64,000 nucleotides of DNA from JBBQYA01 sp031412335 (GCA_031412335.1 JANOCT010000030.1:124001-188000), one strand, 5' to 3'. Counted from the stretch's first letter, positions 32,394-41,581 are shown. Notes: generated by a model from the sequence alone, not told the origin. Numbers and translations: made by a program.

Positions 32394-32993
32394 ATGTCGA
32401 AAGTAAAAGTTCCTCGAAAGAGTACTTATGTTGATATGACCGCAATGACGGACGTTGCATTTTTGCTGCTTACCTTTTTTATGTTGGCAACAAAATTCAA
32501 ACCCGAAGAACCGGTTTTGGTCGATACCCCTTCATCCATTTCAGAAATAAAATTACCAGAGTCAGATATTATGTTGATTTCTATTAGTAAAGACGGAAGA
32601 GTATTTTTCGGATCTGATGGTCAACCAGTTAGGGCGAAAGTTTTAGTAGAAATGGGTAAGCAATATCAGATCACTTTTACACCTGAAGAGATAAAGCAAT
32701 TTTCGCTTATTGAACAATTTGGAGTACCTATTGCTAATCTAAAACAATATCTGGCAACAGAAGGAGAAGCTAGATCAAAGTTTCCTCAACCTGGCATTCC
32801 AAGCGATTCAGCAAAAAATGAATTGAGTGATTGGATTTGGCAGACTAGATTGGCTAACAATGATGTTCGAGTAGCGGTAAAAGGCGATAAGGATTCAAAT
32901 TATCCAGTTGTAAAACAAGTAATTGCAACGCTACAGGAACGTAAAGTGAACCGATTTAATTTTATAACAAGCATGGAAAGTGCTAATCAATAA
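32394..32993 (+). CDS. exbD: ExbD/TolR family biopolymer transporter, first copy
   Basis: A 199-residue protein with one TM near the N-terminus, TYVDMTAMTDVAFLLLTFFM, whose Asp in MTDVAF is the essential proton-carrying residue. The periplasmic domain is longer than E. coli ExbD, with an insert around residues 90-160, and ends VNRFNFITSMESANQ. It follows exbB by 45 bases and precedes the second exbD by 22 bases. Two non-identical ExbD subunits are a known feature of Bacteroidota TonB motors. Confidence 0.9.
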   Translation: MSKVKVPRKSTYVDMTAMTDVAFLLLTFFMLATKFKPEEPVLVDTPSSISEIKLPESDIMLISISKDGRVFFGSDGQPVRAKVLVEMGKQYQITFTPEEIKQFSLIEQFGVPIANLKQYLATEGEARSKFPQPGIPSDSAKNELSDWIWQTRLANNDVRVAVKGDKDSNYPVVKQVIATLQERKVNRFNFITSMESANQ

Positions 32994-33015
32994 CACATAG
33001 TTTAAAAGATAAACA

Positions 33016-33654
33016 ATGGCAGATATAGAAGGTGGCGGCGGTGGTGGACACAAAAAAGGTGATAAAGTACGATCGAAAAAGCAATCAACTCGGGTAGATT
33101 TTACTCCCATGGTTGATCTTGGATTCTTGCTTATTACTTTTTTTATGCTTACAACTTCCATGAATAAGCCACAAACCATGGAAATTAATATGCCCGTTAA
33201 GGAAGAGTTACCTCCAGAAGAGCAGCAAAAAATAAAAGCCTCGCAAACAATTACGTTGCTTTTAACTAAAGACGATAAAATTGTATACTATTTTGTAGAT
33301 GGTGTTACCGGTGAACCCGGTGTACCTCAAGTTACTACCTACTCAAAATCAGGTATTCGTAAAACTTTGATTCGCGAAAACAGATTGAGAAATGCTTCAG
33401 TTGATTCGATTCCGTTTTATAAAGCAAAATATGAAAACCGCGAAATAAATGAAGTTGAATACAAGAAAAATGTAGGCAGAATACAATCATTTAAAAACGG
33501 TTTAATTGTAATTATAAAAGCTGATGATGAATCTAAATACAAAAATTTGGTAGATATTTTAGATGAAATGGCTATTTGTAATATTGGTAGGTATGCAATC
33601 GTTGATATCACTCCAGTAGAAGTTGAAATGTTAAAATCTACACCTTTATCCTAA
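33016..33654 (+). CDS. exbD: ExbD/TolR family biopolymer transporter, second copy
   Basis: A 212-residue protein with a Gly-rich start (EGGGGGGHKKGDK) and a single TM, STRVDFTPMVDLGFLLITFF, again with the conserved Asp in MVDLGF. Its periplasmic domain (about 70-205) differs clearly from the first ExbD, so the two are ancient paralogues that may form a heteromer. It lies 22 bases after the first exbD and its stop is 4 bases before tonB. Confidence 0.9.
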   Translation: MADIEGGGGGGHKKGDKVRSKKQSTRVDFTPMVDLGFLLITFFMLTTSMNKPQTMEINMPVKEELPPEEQQKIKASQTITLLLTKDDKIVYYFVDGVTGEPGVPQVTTYSKSGIRKTLIRENRLRNASVDSIPFYKAKYENREINEVEYKKNVGRIQSFKNGLIVIIKADDESKYKNLVDILDEMAICNIGRYAIVDITPVEVEMLKSTPLS

Positions 33655-33658
33655 AAAC

Positions 33659-34462
33659 ATGGCAGCTAAATTAGATTTGAATGAAGAAGCTTGGGTAGAC
33701 CTAGTTTTTGAAGAGCGTAATAAAGAATATGGAGCGTATCAATTAAGAAAGGAGTTTGCAAAAAACTCTATTTTGGGAATAGTTTTCGCCGTGGTATTAT
33801 TTTCATTGGCAGTAAGTGCTCCATTAATCGTAAAATTATTGTCAGGTATGGCAGATCAGGATGCAGTAGCAGCGGTGAGTACCGAAGTAAATTTGATTGA
33901 ACCGCCACCTATTGATGAAACGAAACCACCACCACCACCGGTTGAACCACCTCCACCGTTGAAGACAACCATTAAATTTGTACCTCCTGTAATTACTAAA
34001 GATGAGGAAGTGCCAGACGAACCACCTCCAACTGTAGAAGAATTAAAAGAAGCTGAAGCAAGTACAAAAACAGAAGAAGGCGATCCTGAAGGAATTGATG
34101 AAAGTTTGGTGCAGGAAACAGGCGAAGTATTAGGTGATCCAAACCAGGTTTTTTTAAGCGTTGAGCAAATGCCAACTTTTCCAGGTGGAGACGCAGCCTT
34201 TGTTGCCTACATTCAAAAAAATGTAAAATATCCAGCAATTGCACGTGAAAACGGAATTACCGGAACAGTTTATATTGATTTTGTAATAGATCAGGAAGGT
34301 AAACCAATCGATGTAAAAGTAAAGCGTGGTGGATTAGGTGGAGGATTGGAAGAAGAAGCAGTACGTGTGATAAAAAGTATGCCTGCCTGGGCTCCAGGAA
34401 AGCAGAATGGAAGACCTGCTCGAGTTCAATATACGTTCCCAGTTAAATTTAAATTGCAATAA
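33659..34462 (+). CDS. tonB: TonB-family energy transducer
   Basis: A 267-residue TonB protein. The N-terminal EERNKEYGAYQLRKEFAKN motif and single TM (ILGIVFAVVLFSLAVSAPLI) are Bacteroidota-typical. A Pro-rich spacer at about 85-135 (PPPVEPPPPL) spans the periplasm. The C-terminal TonB domain follows (MPTFPGGDAAFVAYIQKNVK, YPAIARENGITGTVYIDFVI, MPAWAPGKQNGRPARVQYTF). It delivers energy from ExbBD to outer-membrane TonB-dependent receptors. A terminator follows. Confidence 0.93.
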   Translation: MAAKLDLNEEAWVDLVFEERNKEYGAYQLRKEFAKNSILGIVFAVVLFSLAVSAPLIVKLLSGMADQDAVAAVSTEVNLIEPPPIDETKPPPPPVEPPPPLKTTIKFVPPVITKDEEVPDEPPPTVEELKEAEASTKTEEGDPEGIDESLVQETGEVLGDPNQVFLSVEQMPTFPGGDAAFVAYIQKNVKYPAIARENGITGTVYIDFVIDQEGKPIDVKVKRGGLGGGLEEEAVRVIKSMPAWAPGKQNGRPARVQYTFPVKFKLQ

Positions 34463-34481
34463 AGTTTTCAATCATATTTCA

Positions 34482-34513
34482 AAAACCCGAATTTTTTCGG
34501 GTTTTTTTTTGCT
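34482..34513 (+). terminator. Terminator after tonB
   Basis: AAAACCCGAA / TTCGGGTTTT hairpin with a nine-T tail, 20 bases after the tonB stop. It separates the exbB-tonB unit from the paralogous tonB gene. Confidence 0.85.
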
Positions 34514-34705
34514 TAAAAATTTATGAGTATTTAACTTCTGGTGGTTATAAATTTTTTTTATTTCAACTTAAGTTCTGGGTTTTAAAAGATGTAATTTTCT
34601 GTTTTCTTGATTAAATAACTGCAAACAATATTTAGAAATTAGCTAGCGTTAATGTTACAAAACACAAAAATTGTGTTAGAATCCTAACTCTAATCTCTAA
34701 AAACC

Positions 34706-35512
34706 ATGGCAACTAAATTAGATTTGAATGAAAAAGAATGGGTAAATCTCATTTTTGCAAACAGAAATCAGGAGTATGGAGCATATCAATTAAGAAAAGA
34801 ATTTGCCAAGAATTCTGCTTTAGGAATTCTATTTGCTATTTTACTTTTTTCATTTGCTGTTACTGCTCCACTTATTGTCAATTTAATATCTGGAAAAATA
34901 ATTCCTGATGTGTTGGTAAAATACAATCCTACGATAACTATAGCGCCACCACCATCCATTGACATTATTAAACCATTACCACCCGCTGTTGAAACTCCTG
35001 CAAAATTAAAATCGACTATTAAATTTGTACCTCCAGTAATTGATATTGATGTAAATGTTCCTAATGATGATTTGCCAAATAATAAGAAAGTTTCAGAAAA
35101 TACGCCGGGAGTCGTGACACAGGGAGAACCAGGAGACAATCCAGATGGCAATCCGCCAATTTTAAATCCAGGACCTGGTGTAACAGTTCCAAATGATGGA
35201 ATAGTCGATTTTGCTGAAATAATGCCGGAATTTCCAGGTGGCGAAGAAGCATTTATAAAGTATTTAAGCAAAAATGTAAAATATCCTGCTTTTGCTAGAG
35301 AGAATAATATAAGCGGAATTGTTTACATCGATTTTGTAATAGATAAAGATGGAAAACCTACTAATGTGAAAATTAAACGTGGAGTAAATAAAAGTTTAGA
35401 CGAAGAAGCAATGCGAGTTATCAGAAATATGCCTTCATGGGCTCCAGGCAAACAAAATGGTCAAACGGTTAAAGTTCAGTATACAATTCCAGTTAGTTTT
35501 AAATTACAATAG
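34706..35512 (+). CDS. Second TonB-family protein (tandem paralogue)
   Basis: A 268-residue paralogue of the preceding tonB. The first 45 residues are nearly the same (TKLDLNEKEWVNLIFANRNQ, EYGAYQLRKEFAKNSALGIL), as is the C-terminal domain (MPEFPGGEEAFIKYLSKNVK, MPSWAPGKQNGQTVKVQYTI). The linker has diverged: the Pro-rich part is reduced and an Asn/Gly/Pro-rich stretch (GEPGDNPDGNPPILNPGPGV) replaces the acidic spacer. It has its own terminator and a 243-base upstream gap, so it is probably transcribed separately. A different linker suggests a different reach or receptor set (inference). Confidence 0.88.
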   Translation: MATKLDLNEKEWVNLIFANRNQEYGAYQLRKEFAKNSALGILFAILLFSFAVTAPLIVNLISGKIIPDVLVKYNPTITIAPPPSIDIIKPLPPAVETPAKLKSTIKFVPPVIDIDVNVPNDDLPNNKKVSENTPGVVTQGEPGDNPDGNPPILNPGPGVTVPNDGIVDFAEIMPEFPGGEEAFIKYLSKNVKYPAFARENNISGIVYIDFVIDKDGKPTNVKIKRGVNKSLDEEAMRVIRNMPSWAPGKQNGQTVKVQYTIPVSFKLQ

Positions 35513-35529
35513 ATTTATTTTTAGATGAA

Positions 35530-35560
35530 AGAACCCAGCTTGGTCTGGGTTTTTTTTTGC
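35530..35560 (+). terminator. Terminator after the second tonB
   Basis: AACCCAG / CTGGGTT stem with CTTGGT loop and a T-run of nine, directly after the second tonB gene. Confidence 0.85.
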
Positions 35561-35606
35561 TCAACTTTTAGTTAAAACAGAAATATTATTTTGTTTTCTT
35601 TACGCT

Positions 35607-35993
35607 GTGAATTTAAGGGTTTTGTTTGTTTCTATAATTTCAGTTGCTTCCATTGTTTTTATCGTTTTTTCGAATGCTAGTTTTTCTAGAAATGAAAATG
35701 CTATTGTTTTAAATCCAGAGATTAAGGCTGAATTTAAAGGTGGAAAAGTGGAAATGGATAGATTTATCAATGAACGAAAACAAAATTTTACTTTTAATAC
35801 AGATGGCTTTATCATCGTTTCTGTACAAATAGATAAATACGGTATAGTAAGTTATCCATATATCGTAAAAGGAATATCGGATATTATTGATAGAAATGCA
35901 TTACAAATAATAAGTGAAATGCCAGCCTGGAAACCTGCATTTGAAGTTGGAAAACCAGTAAAATCAATTGCTAGAATAATAATACCATACTAA
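35607..35993 (+). CDS. Stand-alone TonB C-terminal-domain protein
   Basis: A 128-residue protein starting at GTG 35607, with an N-terminal hydrophobic segment (LRVLFVSIISVASIVFIVF) that could be a signal peptide or anchor. A domain like the TonB C-terminus follows: FKGGKVEMDRFINERKQNFT, FNTDGFIIVSVQIDKYGIVS, NALQIISEMPAWKPAFEVGK. It lacks the EYGAYxLRKxY segment and the Pro-rich linker of the two genes upstream, so it cannot span the periplasm in the usual way. It looks like a third, shortened paralogue. No ATG start is available nearby. Confidence 0.65.
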   Translation: MNLRVLFVSIISVASIVFIVFSNASFSRNENAIVLNPEIKAEFKGGKVEMDRFINERKQNFTFNTDGFIIVSVQIDKYGIVSYPYIVKGISDIIDRNALQIISEMPAWKPAFEVGKPVKSIARIIIPY

Positions 35994-36020
35994 AACCTAA
36001 TTTCAATAGTTTTATAAAAC

Positions 36021-36236
36021 ATGCAGGATCATACTAAAACACCCATTATGCGAGCTCAAATAATTATGGGCTTAGTAATGGGCATCGTATACTTAATTTT
36101 AGGATTGCTTTTTATTTTCTATCCACCATTTTTATCTCAGTTTACACCGATGCAAAAGATTTTAGCGGGGGTTTTTCTGGCCTTATATGCAATTTTCAGA
36201 TTTTATCGGGTTTACACTATTTATACTAAAGAATGA
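36021..36236 (+). CDS. Small two-helix membrane protein
   Basis: A 71-residue protein with two hydrophobic helices (IIMGLVMGIVYLILGLLFIF and ILAGVFLALYAIFRFYRV) separated by a short Pro-containing loop. The C-terminus is charged. It overlaps the start of the PstS-like gene by 4 bases (ATGA), which strongly suggests coupled expression. No family name is recognised, though small genes of this kind sit at this position in related TonB clusters. Confidence 0.7.
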   Translation: MQDHTKTPIMRAQIIMGLVMGIVYLILGLLFIFYPPFLSQFTPMQKILAGVFLALYAIFRFYRVYTIYTKE

Positions 36237-37171
36237 AGTTGAAACTACTAATTAGCAGTGTATTATTAATTTTGTTTTCAAGCTTTTACGCATGTAAAAA
36301 TTCAGAAAAAAAGTTGGATACTGCTAATACCGGAAGTATTGCAATTGCTTGTGACGAAAACATAAAACCAATTATTGAAGCACAGATTGACGTGTTCACA
36401 AGCATATATCCTCGAGCTCAATTTTCATTAAAATCATCATCGGAACAAGAAATATTTAATTCATTTATGAATGATACTACCCGATTGATTATTGCTCTAC
36501 GCGATTTGAACAAAGAGGAGTTTAACTTTTTTGCGCAATCTAAGCTCAGCGTAAAAACAAATATTATGGCTACCGATGGCATTGCATTTCTGATTAATAA
36601 TGATCAGCAGGATACTTCAATAACCTATCAAAATTTAACCAAAATTCTAAATGGCGAAATTACTGACTGGAAATTTTCGACTGGAAACAGTGGACCAGTA
36701 ACTGTTGTTATAGATGATCCAGCTTCAGGAATTGCGCGATATTTGAAAGAAAAATTGGGTGAAAAAGCATTGAGTAACACCAATGTTTATGCAGTAAATA
36801 CAACAACGGAGGTGGTATCTTTTATTGAAAAAAATAAAAATGCAATTGGTATTATTGGTGCAAATTGGATTAGCGATAGCGGTGATTCTACTTCTGAAGA
36901 TTATTTATCTCGAATAAAAGTATTGGCCATTTCTTCTTCTGTTTCTGCTGATAAAGGAGAGGTAACGTATTATAAACCAGCCCAAGGAGATTTACGAGAA
37001 GGGAATTATCCATTTATTAGAAACATTTATGTTATCAGCAAAGAATCAAGAACTGGATTAGGTACGGGATTTGCATCTTTCATGGGTGGCGAACGAGGGC
37101 AACGCATATTTTTGAAAGGTGGGCTTATGCCTGCAACCATGCCAAGTCGGGAGTTAAATTTTAACAATTAA
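36233..37171 (+). CDS. PstS-like phosphate-binding lipoprotein
   Basis: A 312-residue lipoprotein (ILFSSFYAC, Cys at 21) with a periplasmic binding-protein fold of the PstS type: GSIAIACDENIKPIIEAQID, ATDGIAFLINNDQQDTS, LNGEITDWK and FASFMGGERGQRIFLKGGLM. No pstC, pstA or pstB genes are near; instead it stands between TonB-like genes and a TPR gene. That context suggests a job in the TonB system, not in classical phosphate uptake. Substrate is unknown. Confidence 0.8.
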   Translation: MKLKLLISSVLLILFSSFYACKNSEKKLDTANTGSIAIACDENIKPIIEAQIDVFTSIYPRAQFSLKSSSEQEIFNSFMNDTTRLIIALRDLNKEEFNFFAQSKLSVKTNIMATDGIAFLINNDQQDTSITYQNLTKILNGEITDWKFSTGNSGPVTVVIDDPASGIARYLKEKLGEKALSNTNVYAVNTTTEVVSFIEKNKNAIGIIGANWISDSGDSTSEDYLSRIKVLAISSSVSADKGEVTYYKPAQGDLREGNYPFIRNIYVISKESRTGLGTGFASFMGGERGQRIFLKGGLMPATMPSRELNFNN

Positions 37172-37193
37172 AAAAAAAGTAAAAAAAGAGAGT

Positions 37194-38756
37194 ATGAAAA
37201 GGTTGTTTAATCTGGTTACATTATTAATTATTGGCTCATCTGCTTTTGCGCAAACCGCGGCAGATGGTATGCAGGCTGTACAGGTGGAGAAGTATGCAAA
37301 AGCTAAATCAATATTCCAAAGTCTGATTTCGGCAAAGCCGACAGATGCTCCTAATTATTATTTTTTAGGAGATATTTACTTGAAAAACGATGATGATGAT
37401 TCAGCAAAAATGGCTTTTGATAAAGGAATTGCCGCAAATTCATTACATCCGTATAGCTATATTGGTTTAGGAAAAATTGATTTGAAAAAAGGTGATGATG
37501 CAGCCGCTAAATTGAATTTTGAAAAAGCAGTTACACTTGGAGGTGCGAAAGACTTTTACACTTTGTTGTATATTGGTGAAGCATATTCCAAGAAAAATTC
37601 TGAACAAGCGCTGCTTTATTTAAATCGAGCTTTAAAATTAAATGCTAAAAGTCCGGAATTGTATACAGCAATAGGTGATGTATATTTAGAGAAAAATATG
37701 GGATCGGAAGCTATTCTGAATTACGATAAAGCGTTCGCGATCAATAAAAATTTACCAAAAGTAAATCTTAGAATCGGTCAAGTTTACAAACGAGCATTAA
37801 ATTATCCTGCTTCTCAGGAATCAATTGATAAAGCGATTGCTTTAGACCCGAATTATGCACCTGCATATCGCGAGTTAGGAGAATTATGGTACAGTCAGGG
37901 AAAGTATGACAAAGCGATTGAAAATTATAAAAAGTATGTTGACATGACCGATAATTCGTTTGATACCAGATCTCGTTATGCTTCCTTCTTATTTTTAACG
38001 AAAGATTATAAATCTGCAGTTTCAGAAATAAATCAGTTGATGCAAAAAGACAGTTCTAAATATGTGTTATATCGCTTGCTAGCATATTCAGCTTATGAAA
38101 CGGAAGAATATCCACGTGGATTAATGGCGATTAATAAATTATTTACGATTGCACCAAGCAACAAAATTATTGGAAGCGATTATGAATATCTAGGAAAACT
38201 TCAAATAAAGTCAGGTCAGGATTCTTTAGGAATTCAAAATTTAGAAAAGGCAGTTGCTCAGGATACAACAAACCTTGACTCGTATAGCGAGCTTGGATCT
38301 GCGTATTACAAAATGAAAAACTTTTCTAAATCAGCAGCATCTTATCAGAAAAAAATTGACAATAAGAAAGCTACTACCATTGATTATTTTTATTATGGTC
38401 GTTCATTATACTTAAATCAAGAATTTGAAAAATCTGATTCTGCATTTGCGACGTTAAATCGAGTGCAGCCAAATTTCCCAACTGCTTACTTATATCGGGC
38501 ACGAATAAATTCTAAAATGGATATGGATTCTAAAAAAGGACTGTCAAAACCATTTTATGAAAAATTCTTAGAATTAGTAACTTATGACCCAGCAACACCA
38601 ACTAAAAACAAAAATGAATTGGTAGAAGCAAACTCATATATGGGCTATTATTACTTTTTGCAAAAGGACAATGCAAAAGCCCGAACATTTTGGCAAAAAG
38701 TAAAAGATATTGATCCGGCAAATAAACAAGCCACCGAAGTTTTAAAGCAACTTTAA
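37194..38756 (+). CDS. TPR-repeat periplasmic protein
   Basis: A 520-residue exported protein: signal peptide about 1-19 (ending SSAFAQ), then at least ten tetratricopeptide repeats, for example APNYYFLGDIYLKNDDDDSA, SPELYTAIGDVYLEKNMGSE and APAYRELGELWYSQGKYDKA. TPR solenoids mediate protein-protein contacts. It starts 22 bases after the PstS-like gene, likely in the same transcript, and a clean terminator follows. A scaffold role in the TonB/envelope machinery is inferred from position. Confidence 0.85.
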   Translation: MKRLFNLVTLLIIGSSAFAQTAADGMQAVQVEKYAKAKSIFQSLISAKPTDAPNYYFLGDIYLKNDDDDSAKMAFDKGIAANSLHPYSYIGLGKIDLKKGDDAAAKLNFEKAVTLGGAKDFYTLLYIGEAYSKKNSEQALLYLNRALKLNAKSPELYTAIGDVYLEKNMGSEAILNYDKAFAINKNLPKVNLRIGQVYKRALNYPASQESIDKAIALDPNYAPAYRELGELWYSQGKYDKAIENYKKYVDMTDNSFDTRSRYASFLFLTKDYKSAVSEINQLMQKDSSKYVLYRLLAYSAYETEEYPRGLMAINKLFTIAPSNKIIGSDYEYLGKLQIKSGQDSLGIQNLEKAVAQDTTNLDSYSELGSAYYKMKNFSKSAASYQKKIDNKKATTIDYFYYGRSLYLNQEFEKSDSAFATLNRVQPNFPTAYLYRARINSKMDMDSKKGLSKPFYEKFLELVTYDPATPTKNKNELVEANSYMGYYYFLQKDNAKARTFWQKVKDIDPANKQATEVLKQL

Positions 38757-38762
38757 TGAATT

Positions 38763-38797
38763 GAAAAAGATCGGAAATAATTCCGATCTTTTTTTTT
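38763..38797 (+). terminator. Terminator of the tonB-TPR region
   Basis: AAAGATCGGAA / TTCCGATCTTT stem with ATAA loop and an eight-T tail, just after the TPR gene. It separates this unit from nuoA. Confidence 0.88.
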
Positions 38798-38846
38798 CAA
38801 GGTTAAATAAATAGCAGAGGTTTTGTAGATTTGGCAAATTTTGAAT

Positions 38847-39221
38847 ATGCAGGAATTACCAAGCTTACCATCGAATTTTTTACCCATTGCAATACAAATA
38901 GCGGTTGCTTTAGGATTTGTAGTTATTTCTATGTTGGTAACTCATGCTATTGGGCCTAAAAGAAAAGGAACCGATAAATTGATTCCCTTTGAATCTGGAA
39001 TAGAATCTATTGGAAACGCAAGACAGCCATTTTCTATCAAATATTTTTTAGTGGCCATTTTATTTGTTTTGTTTGATGTTGAGGTGATATTTATGTACCC
39101 TTGGGCAGTTAATTTTAGAGAATATGGAGTTCAAGGCTTAATGGAAATGTTTATTTTCATGGGTTTATTACTTCTTGGCTTTGTTTACATCCTCAAAAAA
39201 GGTGCATTGGATTGGGAGTAA
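38847..39221 (+). CDS. nuoA: NADH-quinone oxidoreductase subunit A
   Basis: A 124-residue, three-helix membrane subunit near the junction of the two arms of complex I. GPKRKGTDKLIPFESGIESI and FLVAILFVLFDVEVIFMYPW are the hallmark segments. I start it at ATG 38847 (MQELPSLP) in preference to the TTG two codons earlier. It opens the nuoA-E cluster on the plus strand, with 96 bases to nuoB. Confidence 0.94.
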   Translation: MQELPSLPSNFLPIAIQIAVALGFVVISMLVTHAIGPKRKGTDKLIPFESGIESIGNARQPFSIKYFLVAILFVLFDVEVIFMYPWAVNFREYGVQGLMEMFIFMGLLLLGFVYILKKGALDWE

Positions 39222-39317
39222 CTAGATAAAGTCTAAATAATTATTGAGAAACTTTATCGGTTTTTTTTGTTATAATTTTACATGCTGTATTTAATATGCA
39301 GTTCTAAATAAAAAAAA

Positions 39318-39860
39318 ATGAGTACAGTAAACGTAGTTGCAGCTCCTCCAGGAGTGGAAGGCTCTGGTTTTTTTGCGACAAAATTTGATGAGGTTGTTGG
39401 TTTAGCTCGATCTCATTCCTTATGGCCATTGCCTTTTGCAACTTCTTGTTGCGGAATAGAATTTATGGCCACATTGGGTTCCCACTATGATTTAGCACGA
39501 TTTGGTTCAGAGCGAAATAGTTTTTCGCCTCGCCAAGCAGATTTGTTGATGGTAATGGGAACAATCGCTAAAAAAATGGCGCCAGTTTTACGTCAGGTTT
39601 ATATTCAAATGGCTGAACCACGATGGGTAATGGCTGTAGGTGCATGTGCATCAAGCGGTGGAATTTTTGATACTTATAGCGTTTTGCAAGGTATTGATGA
39701 GATAATTCCAGTTGATGTTTATGTACCAGGATGCCCGCCAAGACCTGAAGGAATTATAGATGGTTTCAACCGAATTCAAGATTTAGTTAGATCAGAATCA
39801 ACGCGTAGAAGAGATTCAGAAGAGTATCAAAACTTGATGTCTTTGTATAATATTCAATAA
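39318..39860 (+). CDS. nuoB: NADH-quinone oxidoreductase subunit B
   Basis: A 180-residue subunit carrying the terminal 4Fe-4S cluster N2 that reduces quinone. The four Cys ligands are visible: the pair in FATSCCGIEFM, one in VGACASSGGIF and one in YVPGCPPRPEG. Length is normal. It is followed by nuoC after 7 bases. Confidence 0.96.
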   Translation: MSTVNVVAAPPGVEGSGFFATKFDEVVGLARSHSLWPLPFATSCCGIEFMATLGSHYDLARFGSERNSFSPRQADLLMVMGTIAKKMAPVLRQVYIQMAEPRWVMAVGACASSGGIFDTYSVLQGIDEIIPVDVYVPGCPPRPEGIIDGFNRIQDLVRSESTRRRDSEEYQNLMSLYNIQ

Positions 39861-39867
39861 ATTATTC

Positions 39868-40362
39868 ATGGAAAATCAGGTATTATTAGAAAAGCTACAA
39901 GCAAATTTTGGCGATAAATTGGTTAACATTTCTGAGCCTTATAATTTGTTAACATTAGAAACGGATACTGAAACCATCCTACCGATTTTACATTTTCTAT
40001 ATTCAACTCCCGAACTTAAATTTCAATATTTAACAGACATCTGCGGTATTCATTACCCTGAAAATAATTTGCAATTAGGGGTAATTTACCATGTTCATAG
40101 TCTGCAATTCAATAAAAGGATACGAATAAAAGTATTTTTAAACGAAGAAAATCCTGAAATACCAACTGCAACAAATTTATTTAAAGCTGCAAATTGGATG
40201 GAAAGAGAAACGTACGATTTCTTTGGAATTATTTTTACTGGACATCCAAATTTGAAAAGAATATTAAATGTGGACGACATGGTAGCGTTTCCGATGAGAA
40301 AAGAACATCCGCTAGAAGACCCGAATAGAATTGATAAAAAAGATTATTTCTTTGGACGATAA
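39868..40362 (+). CDS. nuoC: NADH-quinone oxidoreductase subunit C
   Basis: A 164-residue (30 kDa-type) subunit of the peripheral arm. KFQYLTDICGIHYPE, NWMERETYDFFGIIFTGHPN and the end FPMRKEHPLEDPNRIDKKDY fit the family. It is encoded separately from nuoD (not fused as in E. coli), with the nuoD ATG one base after its stop. Confidence 0.94.
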   Translation: MENQVLLEKLQANFGDKLVNISEPYNLLTLETDTETILPILHFLYSTPELKFQYLTDICGIHYPENNLQLGVIYHVHSLQFNKRIRIKVFLNEENPEIPTATNLFKAANWMERETYDFFGIIFTGHPNLKRILNVDDMVAFPMRKEHPLEDPNRIDKKDYFFGR

Positions 40363-40363
40363 T

Positions 40364-41581
40364 ATGAGCGAAATAAACCATCCGGTATTGACGGATAACG
40401 ATCCGCAGGACGAACTGATTACCTTAAATCTTGGCCCTACTCATCCAGCAACTCATGGTGTTTTTCAAAATGTGCTTGAAATAGATGGAGAGCGAATCGT
40501 AAGTGCAGTTTCGACCATTGGCTATATTCATAGAGCTTTTGAAAAAATTGCCGAACATAGACCTTTTTACCAAATAACTCCGCTTACCGATCGATTAAAC
40601 TACTGTTCTTCGCCAATTAACAACATCGGTTGGCATTTGACAGTAGAAAAGATGCTTGGTATTGAAACTCCAAAGCGAGTTGATTATCTCCGTGTTATTA
40701 TTATGGAGTTAAGCAGAATTTCTGATCATTTAATTTGTAACGGAATCCTTGGAGTTGATTCAGGCGCATATTCTGGATTTTTATACCTTTTTCAAGAAAG
40801 AGAAAAAATATACGAGATTTACGAAGAGGTTTGTGGCGCAAGACTAACAACAAATTTCGGTAGAGTAGGAGGTTTTGAACGAGATTTCAATGACATTGCT
40901 TTTGCAAAAATCAATAAGTTTTTGGTAGAATTTCCTCCAGTGTTTAAACAGTTTGAAACTTTATTTAACAGAAACAGAATATTTATTGATAGATGTGTTG
41001 GCGTTGGAGCTGTTTCGGCGGCAGATGCTTTAAATTATGGATGGAGTGGGCCGATTCTTAGAGCTACAGGAGTAGATTATGATGTAAGAGCGATGGAACC
41101 TTATTCTTCTTACCAAGATTTTGATTTCGAAATTCCAGTAGGAACAAATGGTGACACATACGATCGTTTTATTGTTCGCAATGAAGAGGTTTGGCAGAGT
41201 CTACGTTTAATTGAGCAGGCGATGAAAAAATTGGAAAAAGAACAAAAGGGCATTTTCCATGCTGAAGTTCCGGAATTTTATTTACCTCCAAAAGAAGAAG
41301 TTTATAATAACATGGAAGCATTAATTTTCCATTTTAAAATTGTGATGGGAGAAGTTCCGAATCCAAAATCAGAAGTTTATCATGCTGTGGAAGGTGGAAA
41401 CGGAGAACTAGGATTTTATATGGTAACAGATGGTGGACGATCGCCTTATCGTTTGCATTTCAGAAGACCAAGTTTTATTAATTATCAAGCATTTGCCGAT
41501 ATTTCTGTAGGATCATTATTATCAGATGCGATTTTAACCATGAGTAGTTTAAATGTTATCGCAGGCGAATTAGATGCCTGA
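40364..41581 (+). CDS. nuoD: NADH-quinone oxidoreductase subunit D
   Basis: A 405-residue (49 kDa-type) subunit forming the quinone pocket with NuoB. LGPTHPATHGVFQNVLEIDG near the start, YIHRAFEK, YCSSPINNIGWHL, the EGGNGELGFYMVTDGG block and RRPSFINYQAFADISVG are typical. The frame is open upstream into nuoC, but ATG 40364 (MSEINHPVL) right after the nuoC stop is the natural start. Its stop overlaps the nuoE start region. Confidence 0.95.
   Translation: MSEINHPVLTDNDPQDELITLNLGPTHPATHGVFQNVLEIDGERIVSAVSTIGYIHRAFEKIAEHRPFYQITPLTDRLNYCSSPINNIGWHLTVEKMLGIETPKRVDYLRVIIMELSRISDHLICNGILGVDSGAYSGFLYLFQEREKIYEIYEEVCGARLTTNFGRVGGFERDFNDIAFAKINKFLVEFPPVFKQFETLFNRNRIFIDRCVGVGAVSAADALNYGWSGPILRATGVDYDVRAMEPYSSYQDFDFEIPVGTNGDTYDRFIVRNEEVWQSLRLIEQAMKKLEKEQKGIFHAEVPEFYLPPKEEVYNNMEALIFHFKIVMGEVPNPKSEVYHAVEGGNGELGFYMVTDGGRSPYRLHFRRPSFINYQAFADISVGSLLSDAILTMSSLNVIAGELDA

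Noticed and set aside
34786..35271. A 161-codon open frame antisense to the second tonB gene, and several other long antisense frames (for example 15096-15506 opposite nuoH)
   Set aside because: Low-complexity shadows of well-supported genes on the other strand; no recognisable domain or start context.
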